Source: Porodaedalea pini (lineage: Eukaryota > Basidiomycota > Agaricomycetes > Hymenochaetales > Hymenochaetaceae). From it: a stretch of 64,000 nt of DNA. The DNA lies in contig NBAY01000079.1 of NCBI GenBank assembly GCA_002794775.1, forward strand, positions 124,001 to 188,000. Reading direction: 5' to 3'. A program made the translations under genes and the position numbers. Shown here one piece after another: positions 1 through 11,222 of this stretch. Under the pieces are notes generated by a model that saw only the letters and a program-made list of their open reading frames with translations, was not told the DNA's origin and made no database searches. Within the stretch, counting starts at the first letter, position 1, and each line of letters starts with the position of its first letter.

Positions 1-402
1 CTGCCGGTATATCTCCTAGCAGATATCATTTATGATCTCTCCAGGGCACCTTCATTACTCTCCCGGACTGTGCTGTTCGCGCTTACAGTCTACAAAGCAC
101 TGAAAGCGCACGCAAGTCGAATATTCTGCTTTGTCGGAGATTGCCATTGATATCAGCCTCGTACGGGACCAAGGCATCTGTCTTTATCTCTACTATGGAA
201 TATATTGTTGATGAATCGGCTTTGGTGTCTTTCATTGACACCGACAGAATTGTAGGACTCGGTTGGTTTGCGGGTAAGGGACAGTGCCTTACAAGGCACA
301 GGATATGAGTTTGCGATAGCAGTACCTTGTGGGGTGGAAGTCGGGTGCTACTTGGCCTTGCGAACACATTTGAGGAAACTGCGGGACTCAGTTCGGAGAT
401 GA
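1..402 (+). CDS. DUF6533-like membrane protein, 3' part only (cut by window edge)
   Basis: The first bases encode a hydrophobic stretch containing LPVYLLADIIYD and LFALTVYKALKAHA. After a probable short intron (about 129-171) comes LVRDQGICLYLYYGIY. This mirrors the two better preserved paralogues in this window, which have RIPT, a hydrophobic helix and then VRDQxVYF. The last readable exon ends AVPCGVEVGCYLALRTHLRK before a TGA at 400-402, which resembles the PCVLGSRLLINLRE ending of the paralogues. The family is a fungal multi-helix membrane protein of unknown role. The intervening exons do not join cleanly by eye, so this could be a decayed copy. The 5' part lies outside the window. Confidence 0.4.
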
Positions 403-668
403 TGGATGTAAGTCATCCATGTCGCATTATGGAACAATTGTTGATATGCTCGTCTACGGCTTTTATAGTTCATTAGCGACGGTGGGAATAACGCGCCTCA
501 CCGCGAGGATAGTACTTCACTTGGTGTATAATAGCTTGCAGGGGTAGCAGATCAAGAATCAGGAGCAATACAGCTTCATATGAGTTTGAACTTTACAGAT
601 CCCAGAACGAAGCGTACCGACAACTCGCATGACGTCTTTAAACGACGGTTTCGACAGCCTAAAAGCCC

Positions 669-1877
669 CTACTTGGATGTGACAGAAACGCTATAGTTAT
701 TGATGAGTAGGTCCGCACTACCGGTGAACGGCTCGGTGCCGGTCTGAATGGATTGTAAATACTGATAAATTATAGCACAATGCATGAGCACCGTAATCTC
801 ATTTCTTAGTTTAATTTCAAGGAATTGCATACCTGGCTCGAAGACACACCCTGGCTTGAAATGAGGTAAGCTAGATACGATGATGTTTCAGCATTCAAAG
901 TTGTTTACGACACAAGGAACAAAGCTGAAGGAAGGAGAAAAAGACGCACAGAAGAAATCATTCAGATCGGCGTCGAAGTCCGTGATGTCGCCATCGGCGC
1001 TGACGAACGAGAGAACCTCCCAATTGGCGTTAGGGCCTTTCCAAAGGGTCCAGTTGTGCCCTGCAAGACTAATCCCGGTCGTGGTCTGCGAGCCTACTGG
1101 TTGGATCCTAACACAACGCAAAGCGTTAGGTCATGTAGATAAATGGACGATGTAAAATGGCTGTACCCTCCCTTTCCAGATAGCCAGATCATGCTACAAG
1201 TTGTCTATCGTTAATGACCTAGAGATTACTATCGGTGAAGGAGCTCACATTTCGTATGCAGACGCCGCAGATGCGGGCGTACCAGACGACGCAGCACCAA
1301 GCCAGATATCATAGCTTTCATCTTCGACGTCAGCATACATGAAACTGTAAAGGTATAGCAAATGTACATACGAGACATCTGCGCGTATGCCGGAGGACTG
1401 TGTTTTGTACGTCCAGTTCCAGCTCGTCGGAGCGGCTGCGAGATTCGAAAGCTGTCATATTGACTTATTAGTGTCGTCGAAAAAAGGAAAGGCAAGATTA
1501 GCACACTTGCACTCCCTTCGCTGTCAAGGACTCAACGTTTGCGTCTGAACGTACATAAGAAAACCAGCATTCAAGACAAATACCGAGGCATGTCCTTACA
1601 GCTTTTCACGTTATTCTCGTTGTTAGCCCACGTCCATACGGTCTCCCATGAGACGCTATCGCCCGATGCGCTTATAAGCGTCGAGCTCTGGTTTCCGACA
1701 CCGGCACCTGTGAAGGAAATGAAAAGGCCATGATAAAGACGAGCCGCAGAACGTACTTGCGCCCCAAAGATTCTGACAGAGATTGAAGTTCCCTGCGGGC
1801 ATACAGTCAAAGTTGCCTGAAATTGTCTGTGAGAACGCAGTAGTAACAAGACTTGCGAGAACAAGATGGGTACGCAT
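669..1877 (-). CDS. GH12 endoglucanase (secreted; xyloglucanase/cellulase family)
   Basis: Nine exons join in frame to 729 nt (242 residues), the usual GH12 length: 1877-1757, 1707-1600, 1544-1507, 1451-1372, 1314-1249, 1193-1167, 1107-950, 870-833 and 761-669. All introns are GT-AG. The protein starts with a signal peptide (MRTHLVLASLVTTAFSQ), so the enzyme should be secreted. GH12 landmarks follow in order: NLWGA, SWETVWTWANNENNVKS, PTSWNWTYK, AYEIMIWL with the nucleophile Glu, WTLWKGPNANWEVLSFV, and GTEPFTG with the acid/base Glu. Family knowledge: GH12 enzymes hydrolyse beta-1,4-glucan or xyloglucan in plant cell walls with retention of configuration. Both catalytic Glu residues are present and no frame is broken, so the gene looks functional. 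The exact substrate cannot be read from the sequence. Confidence 0.93.
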
Positions 1878-2297
1878 GATCGACTAGACTGTTCGGAACA
1901 CCTTTCGAGTTTGCACCTTCTTATAACATGTAAGTAGTCCAGCGTTAGATCTTCGGCAAGAACGGTGGCAAACCCGCGTAGGATGTATAGTCGGTTTGCA
2001 TCTGAACAATTTCGGAGCGAGATTTCTCCTGGCAGTTGTGCCGTCTCTTGAGAGACTCACTTGGAAAAGATATAGGCGATGTTTTTGTTGCGCAAGCGAA
2101 CTTTCCCCGTGGGTTGAAATTGTAAACCAATAGTCACGACTCACGGACAAAGCTCATGGCTGGGAAGAGGAAGTCCGACGACAAGTCTCCGATGTCACAG
2201 TGGCCATTAGTATTGTGAATAAGATTTAGTGCTTCTAGTCGTACATAGTATCCGTAGACTGTAAGATCGGGGTTCCTTACATAAGATTGCAAGACGC

Positions 2298-2310
2298 CAC
2301 GTGTCACGTG
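2298..2310. promoter_or_regulatory. Tandem CACGTG E-boxes upstream of GH12
   Basis: Two CACGTG hexamers overlap a 13-bp stretch (CACGTGTCACGTG) about 420 bp upstream of the GH12 start codon. CACGTG is the core site of fungal bHLH factors such as Cbf1 and Pho4 types. Regulation of GH12 by this site is inference only. The stretch also lies just beyond the ancestral 3' end of the methyltransferase. Confidence 0.3.
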
Positions 2311-2341
2311 TTGCAGTACTGCACTAGCATTTTTAAAACTA

Positions 2342-3017
2342 CAGTCGAACCTGTGTATAAGCATACCAGTGCATAAGCATTACCTGTACATAAGCATTGA
2401 ATTTTTGATCCACCGAACTCGGTAGGCAGAGAATTCAGGGTCCTATAAGCATTATCCCCATAAGCATTTGACATTAAGATTTGAACAAAAATTTAAACCG
2501 AAAATGCTTATCTAGAGGTCATCATGTGACCATATATACCCCCATATGGATGCTCTTGTGATGGTATGCAGCTTGGCAAGCAATGATTTTTGTGGCCTGC
2601 AGAAAGTAGATAGATAAGGCAAAAAAAAAAAGCACCTATCAGATACCCTTACTTGCCATGCACTCTTGCAGCTAATGTGCTTTTTCAAAAGCCGGACCAG
2701 TGCAGAGTTCAGTCAGACACACAAGCTGTTACCGAAGGTCCAAAGCTGCAGCAGGAGCTCCAGAAGGAAATCAACAAAGGTCTAAATGCTAATAGTTATT
2801 TCTCTTAAAGTGTCCCTTGCAACTATTTAACAGCTGAAAGTAATGTAAATGTCTTCACCTGCATGCGTGGGTCTTGACATTGGATTGTGTGAGACAGCAT
2901 TACATAAATGGAAATAACTTTATTTGTTTATTACGCAATAACGCGGACAAGCATTCCTGTGTATAAGCATTGGCCGACATGTCCACCGAGGCCAATGCTT
3001 ATACACAGGTTCGACTG
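2342..3017. mobile_element. pogo/Fot1-type MITE, 676 bp, TA target duplication
   Basis: The element starts CAGTCGAACCTGTGTATAAG (from 2342) and ends with the exact reverse complement of that sequence at 2998-3017. It is flanked by TA at 2340-2341 and 3018-3019. TA duplication and a CAG-starting terminal repeat are characteristic of Tc1/mariner-pogo elements. There is no transposase inside, so it is non-autonomous. The motif CATAAGCATT recurs several times near both ends, and the right end (about 2950-3017) can fold back on itself. It sits in the stop codon of the methyltransferase gene. Confidence 0.87.
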
Positions 3018-4533
3018 TACGAGGTAGGAATATTGATTCCTCGCTGAGCTCGCTCGGATGATTTGGTCGCCCAGGTAATTACCCATTTCATGAACATGTG
3101 CTTCGTTGGATCGACAGCCTCCTTCTGCACGTTCCTCACCCACGACTCGACGACGTCCTCGGACAGCCCGGAGGACAGGAGAGACGGCTTGCTCGCTTGT
3201 AAAAAGTCCTGGGCCAGCCAGTCGTAGCGTTAGAATACGCTGGCGACTCGTCGAAGAAGGGACTCACGAAAACGTTTAACACCATGAGTTTGCCGATCTT
3301 TGCGCCGTTTGAACTTCCGATGACACGTCCGCCGTCCCAGCCAATCGGGCTGAAGTACACGCTTTCATGTACGTTGTCGAATTGCCCGTCCTCGCCAATG
3401 AGGATATGCAGCTTGTCACCATCAGTGTTTTGGCGCGCCTTCGTCGTCCAACGCTCCGTCACCTCGGCCATCCAGCGTGCGAACCAGCTATGATCATCCA
3501 CCATAGCATGTCCCCTGCCGTTCCTAACCTCGATCGGGGCGAGCGGGTAGAGTTGAAGCTTTTCGTTGAGGATATTCGTCACTGCGTCTGCGAAGAAAAA
3601 CAATCCGCCTATGGTTTCCCTGGATCAGCATCCGACTAAACTGCGACGGATGGAAACCCACCTGGCCGTAGAGTCCTCCCAATACTGCGTGTGAACGCCA
3701 CAGCGTCTGGAACCTGAGTATCATTAATATTGGGCTTCGTTTCCGGAAGAGAAATGAGTGGACTTCGAGTCACGTACATGCTTCGCGACGCTCCGGCACT
3801 GGACGATGTCGAACTGGCCAATGTACTCTGAAAGTGCGACTGTCGCGTCCGCCTTGACAAATCTTTGCATGGATGACAAGTCAGCCACCGGGAGCACCTA
3901 AGAAGGCTGGAACATGACATACGTGCAATTAGCTGGAACAAAGCTGCCGCATGGCTTCAGACGAACGACTCAGATGCAATATCGAAGAGCACGAGATACT
4001 AACCTCGGACTGCTCTGGATGAGATCCATACCCATCACCTTCGCGTGCGGGAACCTCAATGCCATCTCTACGGCCCTATCTCGAAACATCCTTAGGAAAA
4101 TTCTGACCCACATGTTTCGAGGACAGCACGTACCACGAACCAGACCCAGACCCGATGTCAAGGATCATCGGAGGCTTTGGATCACCCTTAGCATAGTGCA
4201 GGGCGTCATGTACGGCGGCTTCTGCCTCCTTCGGGTACAGCCCATCAGCCATCAACTTCCAGATGCGGTGCTGAAGCGATAGGCGCTATAGACACGAGCA
4301 CGAATATAAGCAAGGTTACTGTCTTCCTGAATAAGAAACAGTTCTGAGAACGTACGTCCATCTCCTGTTTATCGGCAGGGAGCTTGTAGAGCTGAGAGCG
4401 GCAAACAATTAGTATATTATCTGTCTGGCCCACGGGAGAGAGTCCTCGTCTGACGCACCTCGCTGTTCATGCCCCGCCCGAAGAGGTTTTTCAGGCCCTG
4501 GGAAGTGTACATATCGGTGACTGTCACGCTCAT
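2999..4533 (-). CDS. SAM-dependent methyltransferase (class I fold)
   Basis: The start is ATG at 4533, followed by MSVTVTDMYTSQGLKNLFGR. Short introns separate LYKLPADKQEMD, a helix reading LQHRIWKLMADGLYP, and the SAM-binding motif MILDIGSGSGSW (motif I). Motif I splices to MFRDRAVEMALRFPHAKVMG and the acidic strand MDLIQSSP. Later exons give SEYIGQFDIVQCRSVAKH, AFTRSIGRTLRPGG and ARWMAEVTERW. The layout matches the large set of fungal class I methyltransferases; the substrate is unknown. The last coding bases come from the terminal repeat of the MITE: the protein reads INIPTS and then YSRTCV before TAA at 2999-3001. Without the MITE the stop would be TAG directly after the TCG codon. The middle exon borders (3600-3950) were not all resolved. 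Confidence 0.8.
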
Positions 4534-6842
4534 AGCAGGAGACGAGGTGGCGTGAAGCTGAAAGGGAGGCCGCAAGGATTGGGGCATGGGTAGACGGAGA
4601 AAGCGAGCATCTTATACATTCCGGGCCAGCGGGACGCAGCGAGCTTGAAATCACGATGCAAGAAATAGCTGAAAATGGAATTGGATGTTATCGCCACGGA
4701 TCCGGGGATGGGGATGGGCCTGTATTGGTTCGCTCGTCGTCGTCGCGCGCGTCTGAGGCAGTCCCCGCGAAGATCTGTCCTTCCTGCTTCTATGGTAGGC
4801 GTTTCACGTGTGCCGCTAAGCCCTAGCGAGATTCAGTGTCCCGGATCTTCTCTACAATCGATTCCCGTGCACACCTTCCCACCCGCAAATATTGATATTA
4901 ATATTGACGTGTACGCAGCAAGCGTCAATTCTGAAGCGACTCATATCCGTTCGAGCACGTAATGGCTGCAAGACCGTTCCGAGGAAATGACTGCAAGGAG
5001 AGCATACCGAGGGAAAGTAGCGCCTAGGGTGAGATGCCGCGGGATTCATTTGGTTGTCATGAATGCGCTTACATTAATATTGTCAGAAACTGCATACCTT
5101 CCCTTCTGCTCACTAAGTTCCCGATCTAGACGTTCTGGCGAAGAACCGATTGAAGAAACCTCCTCAGAAAATAATTTGATACATACGTGCCTTTCAATGC
5201 GGGAAGGACTCGAAATAGCTCTAGATTGAATGCAGTCTGATAGCCACCTATACTGCCGATAGCGCTAGCTGCACACGTGTAGCGGCAACATGGCATGACA
5301 GTCTTGGTGGACGAGGCTTTCTTGAAAGTTCCGCGGATATCTCTCGAGGCTTGATGCTGAATGGTTCGAGTGGGTCAGAAGAGCTGTGTCTGTACAACAG
5401 CACTAGACGCAGAACAGAACGAACGCATGACACGCCCCGAAACTAGCTGGCCGAAGTAGGATCCCGGAGGTACTCGCGTACACGATCCTAACTTTAGCCT
5501 ACATATACAGTATTATAGTTGTAGCTTTGCACGAAGAGTCTGTGAGAGAGTTTGATGATGGAGGTTTATGATCGAAGAACTTTGTGATGCTAGAACCTAG
5601 TCCTCCCGCAAGCTTAATCCCTGAGCACGACCGTTATAGAGACGTGGCAGTTGACGATTAACTCTCAGACTCTCAGGCTTCAGGGCCTCCCAAGTCAGAG
5701 CCTTGGTCCTGGGAGTTTGTCGGCGCTTTCCGCGATCCACGAGTCTCGTCTTCTAGTCTTTGTGGCAAGAAATAACAATCCTCGTAAAGGGACTCCATAA
5801 GGAACTTACATAGAAGTTCTACGACAAACTCTAGAAATTGAAGAGGACGAGTATTCACTCGAGATGAAATGCAGTCGGCACCCCTGTTATAACAAAAGCA
5901 TCTAGCGCCTTTTCTCTTAAGTAGGGTGATGGTATAGACGTCTCATCCAGCCAAGCACATATACATACGAATCTTGTTATATGCGTGGCTTTAAAGAGCG
6001 TCAAACTCGGGGACCATCCTTTCCGCGATTGAAGAATTAATGAAAGATGTATTTATTACTAAAATGTGCTGAAGGTTTGTGCCCACTCAATAAGCGGATG
6101 ATTTCCGGGTCAATAGCAATATTAATGTAGCCATTCTCCTGGTCAAGCATTCCTGGCAGGTCGTAGAGCCGAAGTTCCGCTTTCGGCAAATTTTGTTCTG
6201 CAAGTAACAATTTAGACATTTTAGCTTCTAGTAGACGGATACATGCACGTTCCGCAAGGGCCGTAATGTCTTGATGATTGAGAATGATCGAGAGAGAAAG
6301 ATAGCCAGAAAGCACGAAGTAAAATGTAGGCATGGAGCAAATAATTTCCGCTCCTCGAGTGGGGGTGGGCGCAAGAAGGAGGCCAGGGCGGAAAAATTGG
6401 ACTAGCTCGCAAACATAACCGGCTTCTCTCGGTCCTCGCCGTGCCTCCAAAGTTCTTTGGTCCTTTACGTGCATTAATCAGTCGGCTTCCATGCTCCAGT
6501 ATAGACTTCATACCCCACATGGAGTCTCGAATTTATGTAACTTCTGTTATTCGGAAGGAAAAAGAGAACAAGCCACTTCGTTCATCGGGAGGAGTTTGCT
6601 ATCTCAGATCACAAGCGAGCGTAATAAGCTTCAGGATAGACGAGCTGACAGATTCTCCCGAGATAGCTAGTGGACATCGATGATGGCACCTAAATAGGAC
6701 GAGTCCTGACAAGAAATATATGCTTTCATTCTGCCCATACACTATAAGCATTGAGTGTAAGTATCAGAAATACGTCCCCTTAGAATCGTGTTCTACCCCA
6801 GGAAAAACAAGATAGTCACGTCCGCAAGAGCAGAGTAGAGAA
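4534..6842. other. Unassigned stretch; possible uncharacterised minus-strand gene
   Basis: No protein family could be recognised here. The longest plausible coding piece is on the minus strand at 6037-6474. It contains a hydrophobic run (SMPTFYFVLSGYLSLSIIL) and then a charged tail with LLLAEQNLPKAELRLYDLPG. A second minus-strand open stretch (5673-5858) could be a later exon of the same gene, but no convincing splice joins them. The segment 4600-4960 is GC-rich and then AT-rich, and probably holds the methyltransferase promoter. No repeat or terminal inverted repeat was found. Confidence 0.25.
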
Positions 6843-8523
6843 CTATACATCGCTCCGTTCATCCGTGACCGTCCGCGGCGTGTTGCCCAAGAACACCATT
6901 TCTTGCAAATCTGGCAGATCTTCCTGTTTAGTCTCGTCGTAGACTGCCAGCCGATGCTCCGCGACCTCTCTTAAATTAATTAGAAGTCGGCTACCCAGTA
7001 CGCAGGGCACGCCAAGCGCAAGCACGGTCGCTGCGTTCTGGTTCAGAAGGAGGCCTGGTTCGGACCAAAGTACGATATTGACGCCGTTTGCTCCCGCCAT
7101 ACTGAACGTATCAGAGATTAGATACAATTGCCCGCTTTTGCTATGTCATATAAAGGGGCGTACCAGAGAAAGTACACAAGCTGGTCGCGAACGAAGACAC
7201 GCATAAGGATTGAATTGTCTTCACCTCTTCTAGAGCATAGCTTCGCCAACGCAAGAGCCAAAATTACGAGCTGATATAGCACCGTCGGGATCCTGGCGCC
7301 ATCGTTTGAATGTAAGTACATATAGTTTGGAAAAAGTATTAGTATACTGAACCTACCAAAGTATAACGCTCCAGCGCGGCTCGAAAGACATCAGACAGTA
7401 GTGCAAAACAGTGGATCCACGGACTTGAAGAACAAAGGAAAAGCTAAGACGGATGCTAGATTCTCGTGATGAGAGGACAAACTTTTTATCCTGAATCGAA
7501 CTTCCAAGATAATTGCCAACACGCTTGCTCCATGAATTACATACAGGCATATGAGGAGGCCGAGTATTTTTTTACCTGTGCTAGCAGGGTAATATTGACT
7601 CGCTGCTCTTGTAAAAGGTGGAGTGTTACGAACTTTGACTATAGAGAGCATGGATTCGAATGGCCAAGATGACTAGTTTCACACGTTAGAAGCAACTAAA
7701 ATTCGCGGGCTCGAAATGGACTAACCATCGACGAGGCAAACAATGGTAAGCCCTAAGTTACGAAGCATCAGAGCCTCGAGCTATCAAATGGAAACTCGGA
7801 GTCACCAGAGAAATAATGGAAATCAAGCCAGCGCTGGCCTGAGTGATTATAATCCTTAAAATCAGAACGCATCTTGATACCATGAAGCAGAGGCGTACAA
7901 CTGAACGAACCAAGTAGAGTTAGTGCTTTGGGTATTCTAATTTAGAAATCTTAATTTACTTCATGTCCGTGAATGGAGTTGCCATGGCTCCTGCACATAT
8001 CATTCCAATTGCAAAATATAGACCCGAACCAATCTCATGTTACCTGAGCGTACGTACCCCACGCGTCGAGCATACACACTGCCATGCCGTAATAGCGATT
8101 CTATGTGGATGGTGGTCAGCGTACTCGAACCTGTGTGTGAAGAACGATACTAACGAGGAAGTAAATCAGCTGCACCACGGTGAAACGCTTTCTCTAGAAC
8201 ATAATAAGATCAGCTCCGACTTTGAGTAAGGTAGACGGTGACGTACCCAGAAATGCTTAATCTAGGTGCTGCAGGATCAATTCGGTTCCTAAACAAAACC
8301 GATGCCAGGGTTCCCGTACCTCTACATCCATCGTGACGACTATGTTGACCAGGTAGTTCAAGATACGAATCCAGAAGAACATGCAGTCATAATGAGACGA
8401 CTTACGGATGTCATAGATAACTATTACGACGGCTGCTGTATGAGAAAGTTGATTCCGTCCATCTCCGAGGCCAGAGACAGTTCTGACGAATCCTGCATGA
8501 ATAGCCTCGAGGTTGCTCGACAT
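6843..8523 (-). CDS. DUF6533-like seven-helix membrane protein A
   Basis: The gene starts MSSNLEAIHAGFVR at 8523 and is cut into small exons. The first helix (SHTAAVVIVIYDI) splices to LVTMDVE, then to a 15-nt micro-exon IKHFW (about 8253-8267), then RKRFTVVQLIYFL and NRYYGMAVCMLDAW. These match, exon by exon, the N-terminus of paralogue B. Later exons carry RIPTVLYQLVILALALAK, RVFVRDQLVYF and VNIVLWSEPG, then VPCVLGSRLLINLREV near the C-terminus, with TAG at 6843-6845. The family consists of Agaricomycete multi-pass membrane proteins of unknown function, often found as clustered paralogues. The middle exons (7320-8000) were only partly resolved. No inactivating change was seen in the readable parts. 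Confidence 0.75.
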
Positions 8524-9656
8524 TAGATGTATTTTTTTAATTAAAAATCTGCACTGAAGTCGCTGCTTTATATGCATTGGAAAGCCGAAATTTGAATTTC
8601 GGGTCAACAGACTTAGTTTTCTGAGATAAATCTGTCATTGATATGTCCTGAGCGCGAAGGAAATGGCGGTGCAATCGAAGGACCCTAGACCCACAGCTGT
8701 CTTTGATCTCGGTGCAGTTCACACCCCATAATCTGGCCTACAGTTCGTGGACGCATCTCTTTAGACATTTTGAAATACACAATGGGGGAGACAACGAAAG
8801 AAACTCACTAGATCAAGATAATAGAGAAGCACCAGGATCTGCCTTCGGAAGGCACAAGGTATTCCAGCAGGCGCTGATCATGAGAAAATTAGCGTCTAAT
8901 TGAGGCTGGCCTCCCCACTGTGACGTTTGTGAATAATTCCGTAGTCACCGGTTCTTCAGAATAAGAGAAGAACGAAATCATCATTACAGGTCTTAAAGGG
9001 AAGCCGGGGCGCGAAGCTTCATTCCGGGTCATGCGGAACGACTCAGAATAAACCAGAACGTTACCACAGACAAGGTAAGGTTTCATCTACTGTCGGGTAT
9101 GAACTTCAGCCTGATTCTTTCTCTCAGGAGCTACGTATCCCACCGGGTTATGAACTTCCGATGTGCACGATGACTGAAGAGCACTCGAGTTAAACTCTTC
9201 ACGTGGACAATCGCTCCGCCGATTCGTCCTAGGAAACCGATGCAGCTGAAGGCTCTCCACGTAAATGAGTCGCTGCGCTACCTGTTCACATCGAAAACGG
9301 AACAACGCGAGGAACATTTGGGGGCATGCCCACGGAGAAAGCGGACGAAACTCTTTGACTTGCGCTTATGCCTTCGATCATTTTGGGGGGCAGGGGTCGT
9401 CATAGAATCGTCGGTGGGACAAGTCACCGTTTCGCACAATACAGCACTCATGGAATTGATTGAAGATTTGATAACGTGACCATCAACAGTCACAAACAGA
9501 ATACAGCTACAATGACATCAGCGAAATTAGTGAAAGATTATCGAAAGTGTACTGAAGGCGCACCTTTGCAACGAGGACCCTCCGCCGCGAAGGTCGGAAG
9601 ACACTGTAATGATACATATGGAAGGGCACATGTCCCTCGCAGCGTCCAACGCGCAT
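8524..9656. other. Intergenic stretch, nothing recognised
   Basis: Several short open frames exist on both strands (for example 9240-9479 plus and 9087-9317 minus), but none shows a known motif, a credible splice pattern or an amino-acid composition that stands out. The part next to 8523 should hold the promoter of membrane protein A, and the part next to 9657 the 3' end of the DUF4336 gene. Confidence 0.3.
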
Positions 9657-10789
9657 TCATTGCAAATACCACTTGTACGCCTCCGACCAGGCTTTCTTGC
9701 CACCTGTTTCAATCACATCCTGATCCCAAACCAAATAGATGTGAAAATTTAAATCATCAAAAGAGTCAATAAAAAAACAACCGTACCCCATGGCAAGGTA
9801 TGATTCTATCAAAGTCCCATCCGTCTACAATGCGCGCGTCGCGCTTCATAGCCCTGCATTTAAGTCCAATCATCAATATTTGCGGTTCCGTCATTCCATC
9901 CCACTTACTCCTTGTCTTTTCCGGCGCTCCAAACGAATTTCTTGTGTGCCCATGAATAGGGAGTCAACATACTTCCGAAGATGGGAATTTTTCCAGATGA
10001 CTTGGACTTGGAGTACTTGGTTGTGCACAGTCAGCTGGGGTGTGAAACAGGATGTAAAAATGTAACACCTGTTCGGTCGCGGGAAGGTTAAAAAGCAGGT
10101 CTGCCTCGATAAGCGTGCGCGATGCAACATGATTGAAAGCGACATCCTGGTTCTGGAATCCAGAGAAATAGCTTCAAAGCGATTCGAATGTGAGAATGGC
10201 TATGAGTTCGAAGGGAAGCTGGATGCTCTACCATGACTTGATTTCGTCTTCGAAACCATATTTTGTTCCGATGGGGTCTTTGCCATAGACTTGTAAATTT
10301 GCTCAGACAGCGAAAGCGAAAGTATTCAATCATTTCTTTATTGTACCTCCGTCAAATTTGAGTTCTTTCAGATTAGGTTTGGACAGGTGATCCGGTACTC
10401 CGAGGAGTTTCGCATTTGGGTATGCCTGCTTGAACTGGGCTATGATGTAGCAACGAACTGTCGGCAAGCCGAGATTTGACCAGAAGACGACTCACGGAGA
10501 TACAAATTGTGTACTGCATCCGCGCCAACAATATATTTAACACGCCCTCCTAGTTCTTCCAGTTTCGTTTTGGTTAAGGAGTCGAGTGGAGTACTTGCAA
10601 GGACCCATAGATCGCCACTTGAAAGCTTTACGACTGTAGACCTTCCTCCGACCGGGAAAATGTTAAGACGCGCGAATGGACTGCGTCCACGTTGCTTAGT
10701 CGTTATGTGGAACACACTGTAGCGCGCAGAGCTTACCAAGAGAATGTCCAGACATCCTTCGACACCTCTCGAATCACCGTCTCTGACAT
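9657..10789 (-). CDS. DUF4336 domain protein (metallo-beta-lactamase-like)
   Basis: The start ATG is at 10789 (MSETVIREVSKDVWTFS). Exon 1 (10789-10737) splices to exon 2 (10680-10496), which reads PFARLNIFPVGGRSTVVKLS, then DLWVLASTPLD and KYIVGADAVHNLYL. Further exons give QAYPNAKLLGVPDHL, VYGKDPIGTKYGFEDEIK, DVAFNHVASRTLIEADLLF, YSKSKSSGKIPIFGSMLTPY, GWDFDRIIPCHG and DVIETGGKKAWSEAYKWYLQ, ending TGA at 9657-9659. The order of motifs and the final HGD match DUF4336 proteins, which have a lactamase-like fold and no established reaction. The frame is intact throughout, so the gene is probably functional. LINE-A lies 117 bp upstream of its ATG, head to head. Confidence 0.86.
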
Positions 10790-10906
10790 GCTATATAGCC
10801 TGGTGAATGCGCGTGGTGATATGTTTAAGGTCGATAAATGGCGTGCAGCTGATAATTGAGGCTGGCAAGAGTCAGACGCAGAGCAGTGGGAACGCGTTCG
10901 TCAGAT

Positions 10907-10917
10907 GTCATACGCAC
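10907..10917. repeat. Target site duplication of LINE-A, 5' copy
   Basis: GTCATACGCAC occurs here, directly before the LINE-A 5' end, and again at 21438-21448 directly after its 3' tail. The next base differs between the two copies (T here, G at 21449), so the right boundary of the duplication is exact. Confidence 0.85.
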
Positions 10918-10984
10918 TTTGACCTCTTACCACCATCATCCAGACCGTGGGAAAGACATCATCAGTGAAAATCTCTTGTCTCTA

Positions 10985-11011
10985 CAGACATTCACGCGTC
11001 CTTTAAACACT
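10985..11011. repeat. Left terminal inverted repeat of the pogo-like element
   Basis: CAGACATTCACGCG and the following CCTTTAAACAC match the reverse complement of 15221-15247, apart from the CACGCG/CACGTG difference. Confidence 0.88.
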
Positions 11012-11222
11012 AACTTCATCTTCCCTCGGAACACTTTAAAAACACACTTTAAAAAAAACTAACTTGAGAATTAAAGAGTATACTACTGATAGTATTAGCT
11101 GAATTTTTTTTACGGCTCTAAGTGTGCAGAAAAAATTAATATGAGAGTAAGAAGAAGCTAGGGGTTTTGTCACGAATTCAAATCCTTTGATCAGTGTGTG
11201 TGACAGTGTCACGCGCATCGTA

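Noticed and set aside
2342..3017. Whether the MITE is a deletion derivative of the pogo-like element at 10985-15247
   Set aside because: The terminal repeats differ (CAGTCGAACCTGTG versus CAGACATTCACG), so it must depend on another pogo-type family.
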